A stretch of 6,761 bases of DNA, taken from the NCBI GenBank assembly GCA_025458545.1, contig JALOSH010000263.1, forward strand, positions 1-6,761, given 5' to 3'. Under the pieces are notes generated by a model. The model did no database searches. It worked only from the letters and a program-made list of their open reading frames with translations, and was not told where the DNA came from. A program made the position numbers and the translations under genes. This document shows positions 6,362-6,761 of the stretch, one piece after another (positions within the stretch are counted from its first letter, which is position 1; the number at the start of each line of letters is the position of its first letter). This stretch comes from Hydrogenophaga sp. GTDB taxonomy: Bacteria; Pseudomonadota; Gammaproteobacteria; Burkholderiales; Burkholderiaceae.

Positions 6362-6366
6362 CAGTG
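6347..6366. promoter_or_regulatory. LexA-binding site (SOS box) upstream of ruvB
   Basis: The site reads CACTG (6347-6351), ten bases TGTGTATAGT, CAGTG (6362-6366). It fits the LexA consensus of gamma- and betaproteobacteria, CTG-N10-CAG, with both half-sites perfect and the flanking A/T also matching; six of the ten central bases match the alternating TATATATATA ideal. It overlaps the -10 of the ruvB promoter and ends 35 bp before the start codon. ruvB is a classical SOS gene, so DNA damage and LexA cleavage would be expected to raise ruvB expression. Confidence 0.75.
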
Positions 6367-6401
6367 ACCGCCTCCCGTTCTCCTCCAGCCAGGGCCGCCC
6401 C

Positions 6402-6761
6402 GTGAGCATCCAGACCGACGATTTCGCCCCCGCGCCGCGCATGGTGTCGGCCGCCGCCACCTCGCCCAAAGAGGAGGCGATCGAGCGCGCGCTGCGGCCC
6501 AAGCTGCTGGACGAATACGTGGGTCAGCAGAAGGTGCGCGAACAGCTGGAGATCTTCATCGGTGCGGCCAAAAAGCGCAGCGAGGCGCTGGACCACGTGC
6601 TGCTGTTCGGCCCGCCCGGCCTGGGCAAGACCACGCTCTCCCACATCATTGCGCAGGAACTCGGCGTGAACCTGCGCCAGACCAGCGGCCCGGTGCTGGA
6701 AAAGCCCAAGGACCTCGCGGCGCTGCTGACCAACCTCGAACCCAACGACGTGCTCTTCATC
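6402..6761 (+). CDS. ruvB: Holliday junction branch migration ATPase RuvB, 3' end outside the window
   Basis: Hexameric AAA+ ring helicase that pumps DNA through RuvA-bound Holliday junctions using ATP. The first 120 residues are present and the frame runs off the window. The start is GTG (6402), giving (M)[17 protein letters not shown], the typical N-terminus in Burkholderiales; no strong Shine-Dalgarno precedes it (CAGGG about 8 bases upstream). Diagnostic segments are [26 protein letters not shown] (28-53), Walker A GPPGLGKT (70-77), and [21 protein letters not shown] (94-114). The window stops at DVLFI (116-120), just before the Walker B Asp-Glu. It is separated from ruvA by the carbonic anhydrase gene on the other strand and has its own promoter with a LexA box. 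Confidence 0.98.
   Translation, partial: MSIQTDDFAPAPRMVSAAATSPKEEAIERALRPKLLDEYVGQQKVREQLEIFIGAAKKRSEALDHVLLFGPPGLGKTTLSHIIAQELGVNLRQTSGPVLEKPKDLAALLTNLEPNDVLFI

Noticed and set aside
1..6761. Search for CRISPR arrays, insertion sequence ends, integrase genes, toxin-antitoxin pairs or defence genes
   Set aside because: No regularly spaced repeats, transposase or integrase motifs, or target-site duplications were seen; all sizeable reading frames are accounted for by housekeeping genes.

Overview
The window is high-GC, densely packed chromosomal DNA of a Gram-negative bacterium. Protein-level resemblance (DTD, PhoH, YbeY, RuvA, RuvB and the signalling domain of the chemotaxis receptor) points to a betaproteobacterium of the order Burkholderiales, probably Comamonadaceae (Hydrogenophaga-like). 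That placement rests on recognition of the proteins, not on a search. Nothing indicates a phage, plasmid, transposon or CRISPR locus; it reads as ordinary core-genome housekeeping with some local damage.

Layout from left to right. (1) 1-1331, plus strand: the 3' part of a cation diffusion facilitator transporter, overlapping by an ATGA junction with dtd (D-aminoacyl-tRNA deacylase). (2) 1362-2891, minus strand: a complete methyl-accepting chemotaxis protein, convergent with dtd. (3) 2892-3135: a 244-bp stretch without a gene. (4) 3136-4494, minus strand: ybeY (rRNA-processing endonuclease) and, 7 bp upstream of it, phoH (PhoH/YbeZ-type ATPase), the usual phoH-ybeY pair. The phoH gene is visibly damaged: its first codons lie in another frame from the rest, most of the N-terminal domain is missing, and a perfect 21-bp tandem duplication adds seven residues near the ATPase core. 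(5) 4495-4604: divergent intergenic region with a cluster of GC-rich inverted repeats. (6) 4605-5183, plus strand: ruvA. (7) 5219-6265, minus strand: a secreted alpha-type carbonic anhydrase-like protein with an altered zinc-binding motif. (8) 6266-6401: divergent control region with a good LexA (SOS) box over a promoter-like sequence. (9) 6402-6761, plus strand: the 5' part of ruvB, running off the window.

How the genes relate: RuvA and RuvB form the Holliday-junction branch migration motor. Here their genes are separated by the oppositely oriented carbonic anhydrase gene, so ruvB has its own promoter, and the SOS box sits there rather than at ruvA. YbeY and PhoH are a ribosome/RNA-metabolism pair. 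The transporter, DTD, chemoreceptor and carbonic anhydrase are not obviously linked in function.

I see no convincing undescribed multi-gene system. The observations most worth checking are the double lesion in phoH, the substituted metal ligand in the carbonic anhydrase, and the ruvB-specific LexA box in a split ruvA/ruvB arrangement.
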